From contig VGFB01000248.1 in NCBI GenBank assembly GCA_016869015.1, forward strand, positions 1-6,198: 6,198 bases of DNA. Direction: 5' to 3'. The translations under genes and the position numbers were made by a program. Source of the DNA: Armatimonadota bacterium. GTDB lineage: Bacteria > Armatimonadota > Zipacnadia > Zipacnadales > VGFC01. Under the pieces are notes generated by a model. That model was not told where the DNA came from and ran no database searches. It saw only the letters and a list, made by a program, of their open reading frames with translations. Shown here piece by piece: positions 1 to 5,588 of the stretch (its first letter is position 1; every line of letters starts with the position of its first letter).

Positions 1-1
1 G

Positions 2-547
2 GGGGAGGCGGGCGCGGAGCCGAGGCTCGCTTTCACCGGGGACGTCATGACTCCGGTCGAGGTGATGCAGCGGGACGAGCGCTGGCTGGCGACCCACGAG
101 CGCCTGTTGCGGGAGTACCCGCTCGTGACGAGCGAAGCGCTCGCGCAGGCGGACGGCGCGATCTTCGGCTCGCCGACGCGCTTTGGGAACATGGCCGCGC
201 AGCTGAAGAACTACCTCGACTCGCTGGCCGGCGTGTGGCTCAGCGGGGCGACGATCGGCAAGCCCGCCGGCGCGTTCGTGTCCACCGGCAGCCTCCACGG
301 CGGCCAGGAGACCACCGCGTTCACGATGTACGCCCCGTTGATCCACCTGGGGTTCATCATCGTGGGCGTGCCGTACTCCAATGCGGAGCTGCTCACTACG
401 ACCACCGGCGGGACGCCCTACGGCCCCTCGCACGTCGCGCAGCCCATGGGCGACCGCCCGCCCGACGAGACGGAGCTGCACCTTTGCCGCGTCCTGGGCC
501 GGCGCGTCGCCGAGATCGCAACCGTCCTCGCGCAACGCGTCGCGTAG
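2..547 (+). CDS. wrbA: WrbA-type NAD(P)H:quinone oxidoreductase, 5' end outside window
   Basis: Flavodoxin-fold FMN enzyme that reduces quinones by two electrons with NAD(P)H in the cytoplasm. The frame is open to the left edge, so the first visible ATG (47) is probably internal: the family is about 200 residues and starts with a phosphate-binding loop near the N-terminus, which is missing here. Counting from that ATG, the family hallmarks are the FMN-loop segment GSPTRFGNM (41-49), the STGSLHGGQETT segment (79-90), which fits the WrbA STGxxxGGQE motif, and GGTPYGPSHVA (121-131), which matches the WrbA GGTPYG signature. The GGQE and GGTPYG motifs separate WrbA from plain flavodoxins. The stop codon TAG lies inside the GTAG head of a hairpin. 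The next gene is in the same direction 69 nt downstream, so the two may be co-transcribed. Confidence 0.88.
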   Translation, partial: GEAGAEPRLAFTGDVMTPVEVMQRDERWLATHERLLREYPLVTSEALAQADGAIFGSPTRFGNMAAQLKNYLDSLAGVWLSGATIGKPAGAFVSTGSLHGGQETTAFTMYAPLIHLGFIIVGVPYSNAELLTTTTGGTPYGPSHVAQPMGDRPPDETELHLCRVLGRRVAEIATVLAQRVA

Positions 548-568
548 GTCGGGACTCCTGTCCCGACC
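544..568 (+). repeat. GTAG-headed hairpin (REP-like) over the wrbA stop
   Basis: The tetranucleotide GTAG (544-547) is followed by a perfect hairpin: GGTCGGGAC (547-555), loop TCCT, GTCCCGACC (560-568). A GTAG foot before a palindrome is the classic layout of bacterial REP sequences. The TAG of GTAG is the wrbA stop codon. There is no T-run, so it is a poor intrinsic terminator, but it could stabilise the mRNA end. REP identity is inferred from layout only. Confidence 0.6.
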
Positions 569-616
569 GCGCTTGTCCCGCAGGAACCCGGCCTCCAGGC
601 CCCGAACAGACAGGGC

Positions 617-1198
617 ATGGTTACGGCACTCCTGTGGGTCGGGATCGTCCTGGCGATCGCCGTGATGGTCGCCGGGGTCGTCGCCTGCCTGCTGGGGATA
701 CCCGGCAGCGTGGCGGTGCTGCTCGTTGCGTTCGTGCTGTCCGCGTGCAGCGATTGGCAGCGCCCGCCCGCGTGGATGCTCCTCCTCTTCCTGGCGCTCA
801 CCGTGCTGGCCGAGACGGGCGACAACCTCCTGAGCGCGTGGGGTACCAAGCGCTACGGCGGCTCGGCGCGCGGAGCGGTGTGGGCGCTGATCGGCGGGCT
901 GGGTGGGGCGCTGCTGTTCGGCTGGGTCGGCCCGCTGATCGGCGGCCTCGGCGGCCCCGCCGGGTCGGTCATCGGGGCCGTGATCGCGCCGCTCGCCGGA
1001 GGGATGCTCGGCGGCTACCTCGGCGGGTACTGGTACGAACTGCGCCAGGGCCGACCTGACGAGGAAGCGCGCCGCGCCGGCTGGGGCGCCTTCCTGGGTC
1101 GCGCCGCCGGCTCGCTGCTCAAGACCCTCCTCGCCGCCGTGATGGTGGGCCTGACGCTCTGGACGCTGTTCCGCGCCGGAGGCCCCTTCGGCAGCTAG
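617..1198 (+). CDS. DUF456 family integral membrane protein
   Basis: A 193-residue hydrophobic protein, normal length for DUF456, a family of unknown function in the inner membrane. Hydrophobic stretches lie at about 4-26, 31-44, 52-67, 88-110, 115-137 and 158-186. Family features are the early LLGIPGS turn (25-31), the loop with GTKRYGGSARGAVWALIGG (76-94), which matches the GxKRxGxSxxGxxGAxxG signature, and the glycine-rich helices that follow (LIGGLGGPAGSVIGAV). A charged loop (QGRPDEEARRAG, 144-155) precedes the last pair of helices. In the 69 nt after the wrbA stop there is no other in-frame start, so ATG 617 is chosen although only a weak AGGG lies just before it; translation may depend on wrbA. 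The function is unknown; the link to WrbA is only adjacency. Confidence 0.85.
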   Translation: MVTALLWVGIVLAIAVMVAGVVACLLGIPGSVAVLLVAFVLSACSDWQRPPAWMLLLFLALTVLAETGDNLLSAWGTKRYGGSARGAVWALIGGLGGALLFGWVGPLIGGLGGPAGSVIGAVIAPLAGGMLGGYLGGYWYELRQGRPDEEARRAGWGAFLGRAAGSLLKTLLAAVMVGLTLWTLFRAGGPFGS

Positions 1199-1230
1199 CG
1201 TGGGAAAGGGCTCCGTCCCCTTTCCCGCGC
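1198..1230. terminator. Hairpin between convergent genes, probable bidirectional terminator
   Basis: GGGAAAGGG (1202-1210) pairs perfectly with CCCTTTCCC (1218-1226) around a 7-nt loop. Three more G-C pairs and one G-T extend the stem outward (1198-1201 with 1227-1230), giving 13 pairs. It begins at the last base of the DUF456 stop codon and lies 17 nt beyond the end of the convergent translin gene. No T-run follows on either strand, which is common in high-GC genomes; the terminator role is inferred from stem strength and place. Confidence 0.6.
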
Positions 1231-1247
1231 ACGTCCGCGCCGAGGTC

Positions 1248-1889
1248 CTACTCCGCGCTCACCTGCGACTGGAACTGCGCCATCTTGGCCTCGAGGCGGG
1301 CCTGTTGGAGGGCGGTGGTGACGTCGCCGCGTGTGCGTTCGACGAGGCCCCGGGCGGCGTCGGTCCGGCGGCGGAGCCCGAGGGTGACCGCCTCAGGATA
1401 GTCGAACCCCATCAGCAGCGTGTAGTAGTCATCCATCTCGTCCAGCACCGCCACGGCCCGTTGCGGCTCGCCCACCCGAATGAGATCGAGCGCGTGCCGC
1501 CGCATCTCGCCGATCGCTTCGGCCAGCCCGTTCAGATAGGTCGCGGGCGCGACGCCGATCTCCTCGGGGGGCGGCAGCGGCTCGCTCCGCACGATGCGCA
1601 GCGTCAGGTGCGCCTCGGCGTACTCCTTCAGCGCATCGGTCACAAACCCCGCGAACCACAACGACGGCGACGCCTGCAGCCGCGCGTTCATCTCCCTGAC
1701 GGCCTCGCCCGCCTCGGTCAGCAGTGCCCACGCGTCCTCGTACTCCTCCCGGTGGGCGTGCTTGATGATGGCCGACGCAGTGCGGATGACCTGTCGCGAG
1801 AACTCCAGGGCCTCCTCGCGGCGCTCATCCTCGCGGTCGAGGAACTCCCGCGCCGCCGCAGCCACGGCCTCCAACTCGGGACGGTTCAT
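1248..1889 (-). CDS. Translin/Trax family protein (bacterial translin homologue)
   Basis: All-helical protein of 213 residues, the usual length for the prokaryotic translin family. Eukaryotic translin and Trax form the C3PO ribonuclease; archaeal homologues form octameric RNA-binding barrels. Family features, counted from the GTG at 1895 (subtract 2 for the chosen start): helix 1 with DREDERREEALEFSRQVIR (20-38), FAGFVTDALKEYAEA (81-95), APATYLNGLAEAIGEMRRH (116-134), and LRRRTDAARGLVERTRGD (174-191) near the end. E91 and E94 match the first acidic pair of catalytic Trax subunits. The second site, usually D-x3-E in Trax and archaeal forms, reads E126 and E130, so acidity is kept with Glu for Asp. 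ATG 1889 is preferred: GGAGGAG (1897-1903) lies 7 nt upstream of it but only 1 nt before GTG 1895. Convergent with DUF456. RNase activity is inferred, not shown. Confidence 0.8.
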   Translation of the reverse strand: MNRPELEAVAAAAREFLDREDERREEALEFSRQVIRTASAIIKHAHREEYEDAWALLTEAGEAVREMNARLQASPSLWFAGFVTDALKEYAEAHLTLRIVRSEPLPPPEEIGVAPATYLNGLAEAIGEMRRHALDLIRVGEPQRAVAVLDEMDDYYTLLMGFDYPEAVTLGLRRRTDAARGLVERTRGDVTTALQQARLEAKMAQFQSQVSAE

Positions 1890-1896
1890 CGTCACG

Positions 1897-1903
1897 CTCC
1901 TCC
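1897..1903 (-). promoter_or_regulatory. Shine-Dalgarno site that fixes the translin start
   Basis: On the minus strand GGAGGAG is followed by 7 nt and then ATG at 1889. The GTG at 1895 in the same frame is only 1 nt from it and so is unlikely to be used. Confidence 0.7.
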
Positions 1904-1948
1904 GGGAACCTGGGCGGAAGCTAGTGTCCTCTCAGCCGTGATCTCACT

Positions 1949-2035
1949 GGTTGTAGGAGCGGCTTCAGCCGCGACGATGTTGCGTGCAGGCCCTCCTACG
2001 GCGATGGCGTCGCGGCTGAAGCCGCTCCTACAACC
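1949..2035. repeat. Inverted pair of GTAG-headed REP-like elements
   Basis: A perfect 28-bp inverted repeat (1949-1976 with 2008-2035) encloses a 31-nt centre. Each arm is a REP-like unit: GTAG, then GAGC and the small hairpin GCGGCT-TC-AGCCGC. The two units face each other, as in a bacterial interspersed mosaic element. The centre contains a third minus-strand GTAG (1999-1996) followed by GAGGGCCTGC. From memory, units of the form TGTAGGAGCGGCTTCAGCC are widespread in high-GC Gram-negative genomes. The pair lies just upstream of the IS110 left end and about 60 nt upstream of the translin start. Confidence 0.75.
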
Positions 2036-2062
2036 CCATTCATCCCGGCTGACAGACCACAA

Positions 2063-2228
2063 GGGACAGGCGAGGCAGTCTCAGGACGCGGTGGAGCTGT
2101 TGGGACTGTCCCACTTCCTGCCCGTCGTTCGCAGGGAATGAGGAGTGGTAGTATGGAAAGAGGGGCGCTCCAGGTTGACGTGGCAAGGGATGTTGTCGGA
2201 GACATCCTGACCACGAAGGAGGCCCCTC
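2063..2228 (+). ncRNA. Candidate IS110 bridge RNA (structured leader)
   Basis: Three stem-loops are drawn by eye. (1) GGGACAG 2063-2069 pairs with 2106-2112; then a symmetric 6x6 internal loop (GCGAGG 2070-2075 / TTGGGA 2100-2105); then 2076-2082 with 2094-2099 (one bulge) and an 11-nt loop. (2) 2115-2121 pairs with 2131-2138 (one bulged G), loop of 9. (3) 2160-2171 pairs with 2218-2228 (11 pairs, one bulge), an internal loop, CGTGG 2179-2183 with 2211-2215, another internal loop, and GGATGT 2188-2193 with 2202-2207. Bridge RNAs of the IS110 group are known to be about 170-180 nt, lie in the left end upstream of the transposase, and carry target and donor guides in internal loops. Position, length and bubble layout fit. 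No guide could be matched to the flanks by eye, so the identity is inference. Confidence 0.5.
2216..2222 (+). promoter_or_regulatory. Transposase SD buried in the leader stem
   Basis: AAGGAGG lies 9 nt before the transposase ATG (2232). Bases 2218-2222 of it form part of the 11-pair stem with 2166-2171, so a folded leader would hide the site and lower transposase translation. Confidence 0.6.
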
Positions 2229-2231
2229 AAG

Positions 2232-3293
2232 ATGCTGTACATTGGTTTGGACGTTCATGCCCTGACGTTCGCGATGGCGGTGGTGAACGGCCGGGGCAAG
2301 ATCATGTTCGAGGGCAACTGGTCGACTTCCTGCGAGAGCTTGCGGGAGGCGGTGGGTGCGGTAGGCGGTCGGAAGCGGGTGGTGTTCGAGGAGAGCACGC
2401 TGGCGAGCTGGGTGTACCGGGTGCTGAAGCCGTATGCCGATGAGGTGGTGGTCGCCGAGCCGTGGCACAATCGTTTGATCGGGAAGGACGAGAAGCTGGA
2501 TGATCGAGAGGCGGCGCGGAAGCTGGCGGGGCTGCTGCGCGGAGGCCAGATTCACCCGGTGCATCACACCGACGAGTTGGAGCGGCAGGTGTTCAAGGAG
2601 CTGGTGCTGATGCACCACGACGCGGTGGCGGAGACGACGCGCTGCCGGAACCGGCTGAAGGCGAAATTCGCTCAGCATGGGGTGCGGTGCTTCAACCGGG
2701 AGCTGTACCGGGCCGAGTCGCGGGAGGCGTGGCGTTCGCAGTTGCCGAGCGCGGGCAGCCATGCTCAGGTGGACTGGCTGTGGGAGGCGCTGGATCAGGC
2801 CCAGGAGCGGCGGGCACAACTGCGGGCCCGGCTGCTCCGGCAGGCGCGGACTTTCGAGCCGATCCGGCGGTTCGTCGCGGTGCCGGGGATCGGCTGGGTG
2901 CGAGCGGCGACCTTCTATGCGATCGTCGATACGCCGCATCGGTTCGCCTCGCGGAGTAAGCTCTGGACCTACTGTGGGATCGGCGTGGTCCAGCGCCGAT
3001 CGGGTGAGAAGAGCGAGCCGCCGCACCTGACCCGCCGGGGCAATCCGCGCCTGAAGAACGTGGCGAAGGGGGCCGCGGTAACCGCAATCGGGGCCGGCGA
3101 CAACGCCTTCGCCGCGCAGTACGAGCGGTTGATGGCGGACCGCCTCGCGCCGGAGAAGGCGCGGCTGACCGTCGCTCGCTCCATCGTCTCGACGCTCTGG
3201 GCCCTGTGGCGGGAGGGGACCGCGTACCACCCGCGGCAGGAGGGTGATCCGTTGCCGTGGCCCACCGTGCCGCCCCGGAGATCCGCCGCCTAG
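2232..3293 (+). CDS. IS110-family DEDD transposase (bridge-RNA-type recombinase)
   Basis: Full-length recombinase of 353 residues. The N-terminal RuvC-like DEDD domain starts with IGLDVH (D7), continues with VVFEEST (E54 is the likely second acid), and KLDDREA (88-94), which aligns with the usual KTDRxDA so that D90 is the third acid and E93 stands where Asp is normal. A helical linker (about 110-205) leads to the C-terminal Tnp domain: FVAVPGIGWVRAATFYAIVD (214-233), FASRSKLWTYCGIGVVQRRSG (238-258) and LTRRGNPRLKNVAKGAA (266-282). S257 in the RRSG motif is the likely serine nucleophile known from IS621. The start is ATG 2232 with AAGGAGG 9 nt upstream. No frameshift or internal stop is seen, so the gene looks intact. 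Such enzymes cut and join DNA guided by a noncoding RNA made from their own element. Confidence 0.95.
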   Translation: MLYIGLDVHALTFAMAVVNGRGKIMFEGNWSTSCESLREAVGAVGGRKRVVFEESTLASWVYRVLKPYADEVVVAEPWHNRLIGKDEKLDDREAARKLAGLLRGGQIHPVHHTDELERQVFKELVLMHHDAVAETTRCRNRLKAKFAQHGVRCFNRELYRAESREAWRSQLPSAGSHAQVDWLWEALDQAQERRAQLRARLLRQARTFEPIRRFVAVPGIGWVRAATFYAIVDTPHRFASRSKLWTYCGIGVVQRRSGEKSEPPHLTRRGNPRLKNVAKGAAVTAIGAGDNAFAAQYERLMADRLAPEKARLTVARSIVSTLWALWREGTAYHPRQEGDPLPWPTVPPRRSAA

Positions 3294-3341
3294 CGCGAAC
3301 ACCTGACACGCGACAGGCCGGCACGCCGACCGAGGCCGTCA

Positions 3342-3424
3342 CCACCGGTGTGAAACGTGGTGGACGGCCTCCGCTCAAACTAGAGGGTTTCGCTTCGGTC
3401 GCCCACCACGTTTCACACCGGTGG
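3342..3424. repeat. Perfect 22-bp inverted repeat, long stem-loop
   Basis: Bases 3342-3363 are the exact reverse complement of 3403-3424, separated by a 39-nt loop. Each arm starts or ends with the 8-bp palindrome CACCGGTG and contains TGTGAAACGTGG. It lies 48 nt after the transposase stop. It could be a small palindromic mobile repeat, a strong RNA stem, or part of the IS right flank. No T-run follows. Confidence 0.7.
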
Positions 3425-3440
3425 CCCCGCACGGCGGGGC
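3424..3440. repeat. GC hairpin abutting the 22-bp stem
   Basis: GCCCCGC (3424-3430), loop ACG, GCGGGGC (3434-3440) make a perfect 7-bp stem directly after the long inverted repeat, sharing one base with it. No T-run follows, so a terminator role is uncertain. Confidence 0.5.
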
Positions 3441-3743
3441 GGGCGTACCCGAAGCTCACGACCCGACCGGGACTTTGCGTTGTCTCTCGCCGTTTCGCCT
3501 TGGGTCCGGGGACAGCCTCAAACAGGGGACTGGCTCGCCAAAGCCTCCAGGATTGGTTAGGCCCCCGGGCAAGCCCAGAAGCTACTGTGGCCCTCGAGGC
3601 CCCAATATGTGTCTGGCTCGCGCTGACGAGCCCCGACCCTCCGGTAGCCCTGGCGAACAACGAGCCGTGCGAGAGACCTCAACCGATCCCGGTCGCGCTA
3701 CGGCTCACGGCCCTGCCGCCCAGCCGACCGAGCGCCCGCGAAG

Positions 3744-5030
3744 TCAATCGTTCGAGGGCACGGGGACACCATTGCTCTTGACTTCGCTTTCCATATGTGT
3801 CCCCTGTTGGCGGTGGCCCACTCCTCCACGCTCCAGGGCATCCCGCACCAGCTTCGCCATGAACGCCGACTTGCCCATGCCCGGCTTGCCGGCCAGCCAG
3901 AGCACGCCGCTCTCCGTGGCGTCGATCATCTCCGCCGCGGCCGCGACCTGCTCGTCCCGCCCCACGAACAGTCGCAGCAGATCGTCCATCCGGCGGCTGA
4001 AGGTGTACCGTGCCAGCGCGCTCCCGACCTCGACGCGGCTGCGCCACGCCTCCAGCCGGAAGACCTCGGCGAAGCGCGTCTCCCAGTCGGGCTTCCCGCG
4101 CGAGCTGGAGGCGCGGCTGCCCAGCGCCGTGTAGTCCACCCCCGCCGCGGCGTCGCTGCGCGCGTAGAGCTGGATCGCCTCCTCGCCCTGCCCGACGAGC
4201 TGGTCCTTCTCGACCTGCATCACCTCGCCATAGGCGTGCAGCGGGCACAGGTCCAGCACGCCGTTCGGCGTGACCAGCAACATCCGGTCCGGTCCGGCCT
4301 GCCGGAAGCCCTCGGGCAGCGTCGACCGGTCGAACTCGGGGTACTCCGGCGGCAGGCCGCGCAGCAGCCTCGCCGGTCCCTCCGCCGGAGACGCCACCAG
4401 CGCGACGCCCGCCTCCTCCGACAGGAACTCCAAGCCCGCCATCAGCTCCTCGAACCGCTCCGCATGGGCCGCGAGGAACTCCTGCACCCTCGTCTCCGAC
4501 AGCCGCCCGCCGTGGGCGAGGGCATTCCGCATCGGGAGGAGTTCCTGAAGCGGGTCGGCGTTCGCCCCGCCCAGGGCGTCGGCGAACCGCCGCACATACC
4601 CCGCCAGCCCCGGGACGGTGCCCTCACCCGGCGCCGCCGCGACGGCCGCCTCCACCAGCACCCGCCAACTGCCCAGCGTCGGCCGCTCGAGGTGCTGCAG
4701 GAGCTGTGTGACCAGCGCCTCGGGGAAGCCGTCCTCGGGACATACGCGACGCTGCCACACGTCGGTGAGTGCCGCAACGGTGAGGAAGCGCGCGACGATC
4801 TCCAGCGCGCCGCTCATTCGGTGCAGCGCGAGGTAGTCATCGGCCTCGCGCGCATACTCATCCAGGACCAGAGCCACCGTGGAAGGGAGGGAGGGGAGAA
4901 GCGCGCCCAGCGAAGGCGCCCGGACGAGGACCGGCTCCACCGGCCCCAGGGGCACGCGATGGCGGCATTCCTCGCACACGCAGTACCGGCGGCCGGCGAC
5001 CATCGCCCCGTGGCCGTTCGGGCAGTCCAT
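3744..5030 (-). pseudogene. Zinc-motif/HEPN-like ATPase, truncated after Walker A (STAND-type remnant)
   Basis: The frame is intact for 428 residues. The N-terminus has a zinc-binding pattern: C3 and H7 in CPNGH, then C17, C19, C22 and H24. A helical region follows, including ALHRMSGALEIVARFLTVAAL (68-88) and LLPMRNALAHGG (164-175), where R168-x4-H173 fits the HEPN RNase motif. LLVTPNGVLDLCPLHAYGE (251-269) resembles a segment often seen beside ATPase or kinase domains. FVGRDEQVAAAAEMI (355-369) and GKPGMGKS (381-388, Walker A) open a STAND/NACHT-type NTPase. Only about 40 residues follow; the last 25 or so are encoded by repeat-like DNA, and Walker B, sensor and repeat regions are absent. 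I infer 3' truncation; a short functional protein is possible. ATG 5030 follows GGGGGTGAG. The upstream zinc-ribbon gene ends 44 nt before it, suggesting an operon. Function unknown; defence or signalling is suggested by family only. Confidence 0.6.
3762..3804. repeat. GGGGACAC inverted repeat at the broken gene end
   Basis: GGGGACAC (3762-3769) and GTGTCCCC (3797-3804) are an 8-bp inverted pair around a 27-nt AT-richer centre (ATTGCTCTTGACTTCG...). It encodes most of the odd C-terminal tail of the ATPase remnant, and its outer part belongs to the AACAGGGGAC module also found at 3521-3530. Confidence 0.55.
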
Positions 5031-5074
5031 CGCTCACCCCCATCCGCGGCGGCGGACGGCACGGGCCCGGCGCC

Positions 5075-5512
5075 CTACCGCTTGGTTCCCAGGCTCGAAC
5101 CGGAGACGGTGTCGGACGACGGGCGGTACAGGTCCCTCTCAAGGCGGTCGAAGAGGCTCGTGCCAGGCCGGGTCGGAGCGTCGACCTCCCATGGCTTCGG
5201 GCCAGGCTTCCCGATGCTCGCGAACAGCGTTACGCGGCCGACGGCTGCCTCGAGTTTCGCCTCGTCGATCTCCTCGCCGCACCACGGGCACGCCCCGCTG
5301 CCGGTGCTCGCCACCTGCGCCTTGAGCTCCACGACCTCCGGCACGTCGACGATCTCCTCCCCGTACAGGAAGGGGATCTGGAGCGTCTTCCCGATGCGCC
5401 AACCCGGTACCGAGGTGGCGCAGAACGGGCAGGACACGCGGGGCGCTCCGCTCAGCGTGGCAGCGCGGGCCGCCATCATGCGCGCGGCGATCGTCGCAGG
5501 CTTGGCGTTCAT
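5075..5512 (-). CDS. Small zinc-ribbon protein with DRLExxLY tail
   Basis: Unrecognised 145-residue soluble protein without signal peptide or membrane segment. C28-P-F-C31 and C75-P-W-C78 probably bind one zinc ion as a ribbon. Between them IPFLYGEEIVDVPEVVELKAQ is likely strand plus helix. A conserved-looking tail contains LFDRLERDLYRPSSD (120-134). It is paralogous to the divergent gene at 5720: both have CPFC, a helix, GxGACPWC about 40-47 residues on, then a helix and a DRLExxLY tail. ATG 5512 is chosen because GAGGGAG (5520-5526) lies 7 nt upstream; the in-frame GTG at 5530 lies upstream of that site. The ATPase remnant follows 44 nt downstream on the same strand. Possible roles are nucleic-acid or protein binding; no function is claimed. 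Confidence 0.72.
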   Translation of the reverse strand: MNAKPATIAARMMAARAATLSGAPRVSCPFCATSVPGWRIGKTLQIPFLYGEEIVDVPEVVELKAQVASTGSGACPWCGEEIDEAKLEAAVGRVTLFASIGKPGPKPWEVDAPTRPGTSLFDRLERDLYRPSSDTVSGSSLGTKR

Positions 5513-5537
5513 GGCGCGACTCCCTCTCACAGGGCGC

Positions 5538-5566
5538 GGGCGGCGACGGACGCGCGACCGCCGCCC
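5538..5566. promoter_or_regulatory. GC-rich inverted repeat in the divergent intergenic region
   Basis: GGGCGGCG (5538-5545) and CGCCGCCC (5559-5566) are perfect inverted copies. They sit upstream of the minus-strand zinc-ribbon gene. In such GC-rich DNA chance is possible; an operator or leader hairpin is the alternative. Confidence 0.3.
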
Positions 5567-5588
5567 CCAGGATCGACGGCAACGGTTG

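Larger units (their letters stand above)
2049..3304 (+). mobile_element. IS110-family insertion sequence (approximate bounds)
   Basis: The unit comprises a structured leader (2063-2228) and one transposase gene (2232-3293). IS110 elements have no terminal inverted repeats and make no clear target duplication, so ends cannot be read directly. A tentative pair is the CT core in CTGACA at 2049-2054 and at 3303-3308. This would give an element of about 1.25 kb, within the IS110 range. The long noncoding end lies 5' of the transposase, which fits the IS110 group, not the IS1111 group, where it lies 3'. True ends could be some tens of bases away on either side. Confidence 0.6.
3294..3743. other. 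Gene-poor gap with hairpins and shuffled repeat modules
   Basis: About 450 nt without a credible gene; the open frames here show no family resemblance and no usable SD. Besides the two hairpins listed separately it holds short modules that recur: AACAGGGGAC at 3521-3530 (inverted copy at 3799-3808), CTGGCTCGC at 3530-3538 and 3613-3621, ATATGTGTC at 3605-3613 and 3793-3801, and smaller inverted pairs GGCTCG/CGAGCC (3615-3632) and GAGCCGT/ACGGCTC (3662-3706). It looks like decayed mobile or repeat DNA between the IS and the truncated ATPase gene. Confidence 0.55.

Noticed and set aside
235..1059. 274-codon plus-strand frame overlapping wrbA and DUF456
   Set aside because: Arg/Pro/Gly-rich translation with no motifs, out of frame with two recognised genes.
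1949..2035. CRISPR array or IS terminal inverted repeats
   Set aside because: Only two inverted units, no regular direct repeats or spacers; and IS110 elements lack terminal inverted repeats, so this is a REP-like pair outside the IS.
1200..2141. 313-codon plus-strand open frame over the translin gene and REP pair
   Set aside because: Antisense to a recognisable translin gene and running through the REP pair; composition is that of a shadow frame.
2172..2183. Donor guide pairing between leader loop AGGTTGA and the right end around 3298-3305
   Set aside because: Only five consecutive bases (CAGGT with ACCTG) match, then mismatches follow; too short to claim a guide.
2040..3302. 420-codon open frame antisense to the transposase
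   Set aside because: It mirrors the IS110 gene exactly, is Pro/Arg/Leu-rich with no family resemblance, and has no plausible SD. It is an effect of high GC.
3342..3424. 3' noncoding RNA of an IS1111-type element
   Set aside because: The stem is a simple perfect hairpin without guide-like internal loops, while the 5' leader fits the IS110-group layout much better. Kept as a repeat only.
3257..4134. Overlapping open frames (174 and 237 codons) over the gene-poor gap
   Set aside because: They run through hairpins and repeat modules, show no family resemblance, lack SD sites, and the longer one continues antisense to the ATPase gene.
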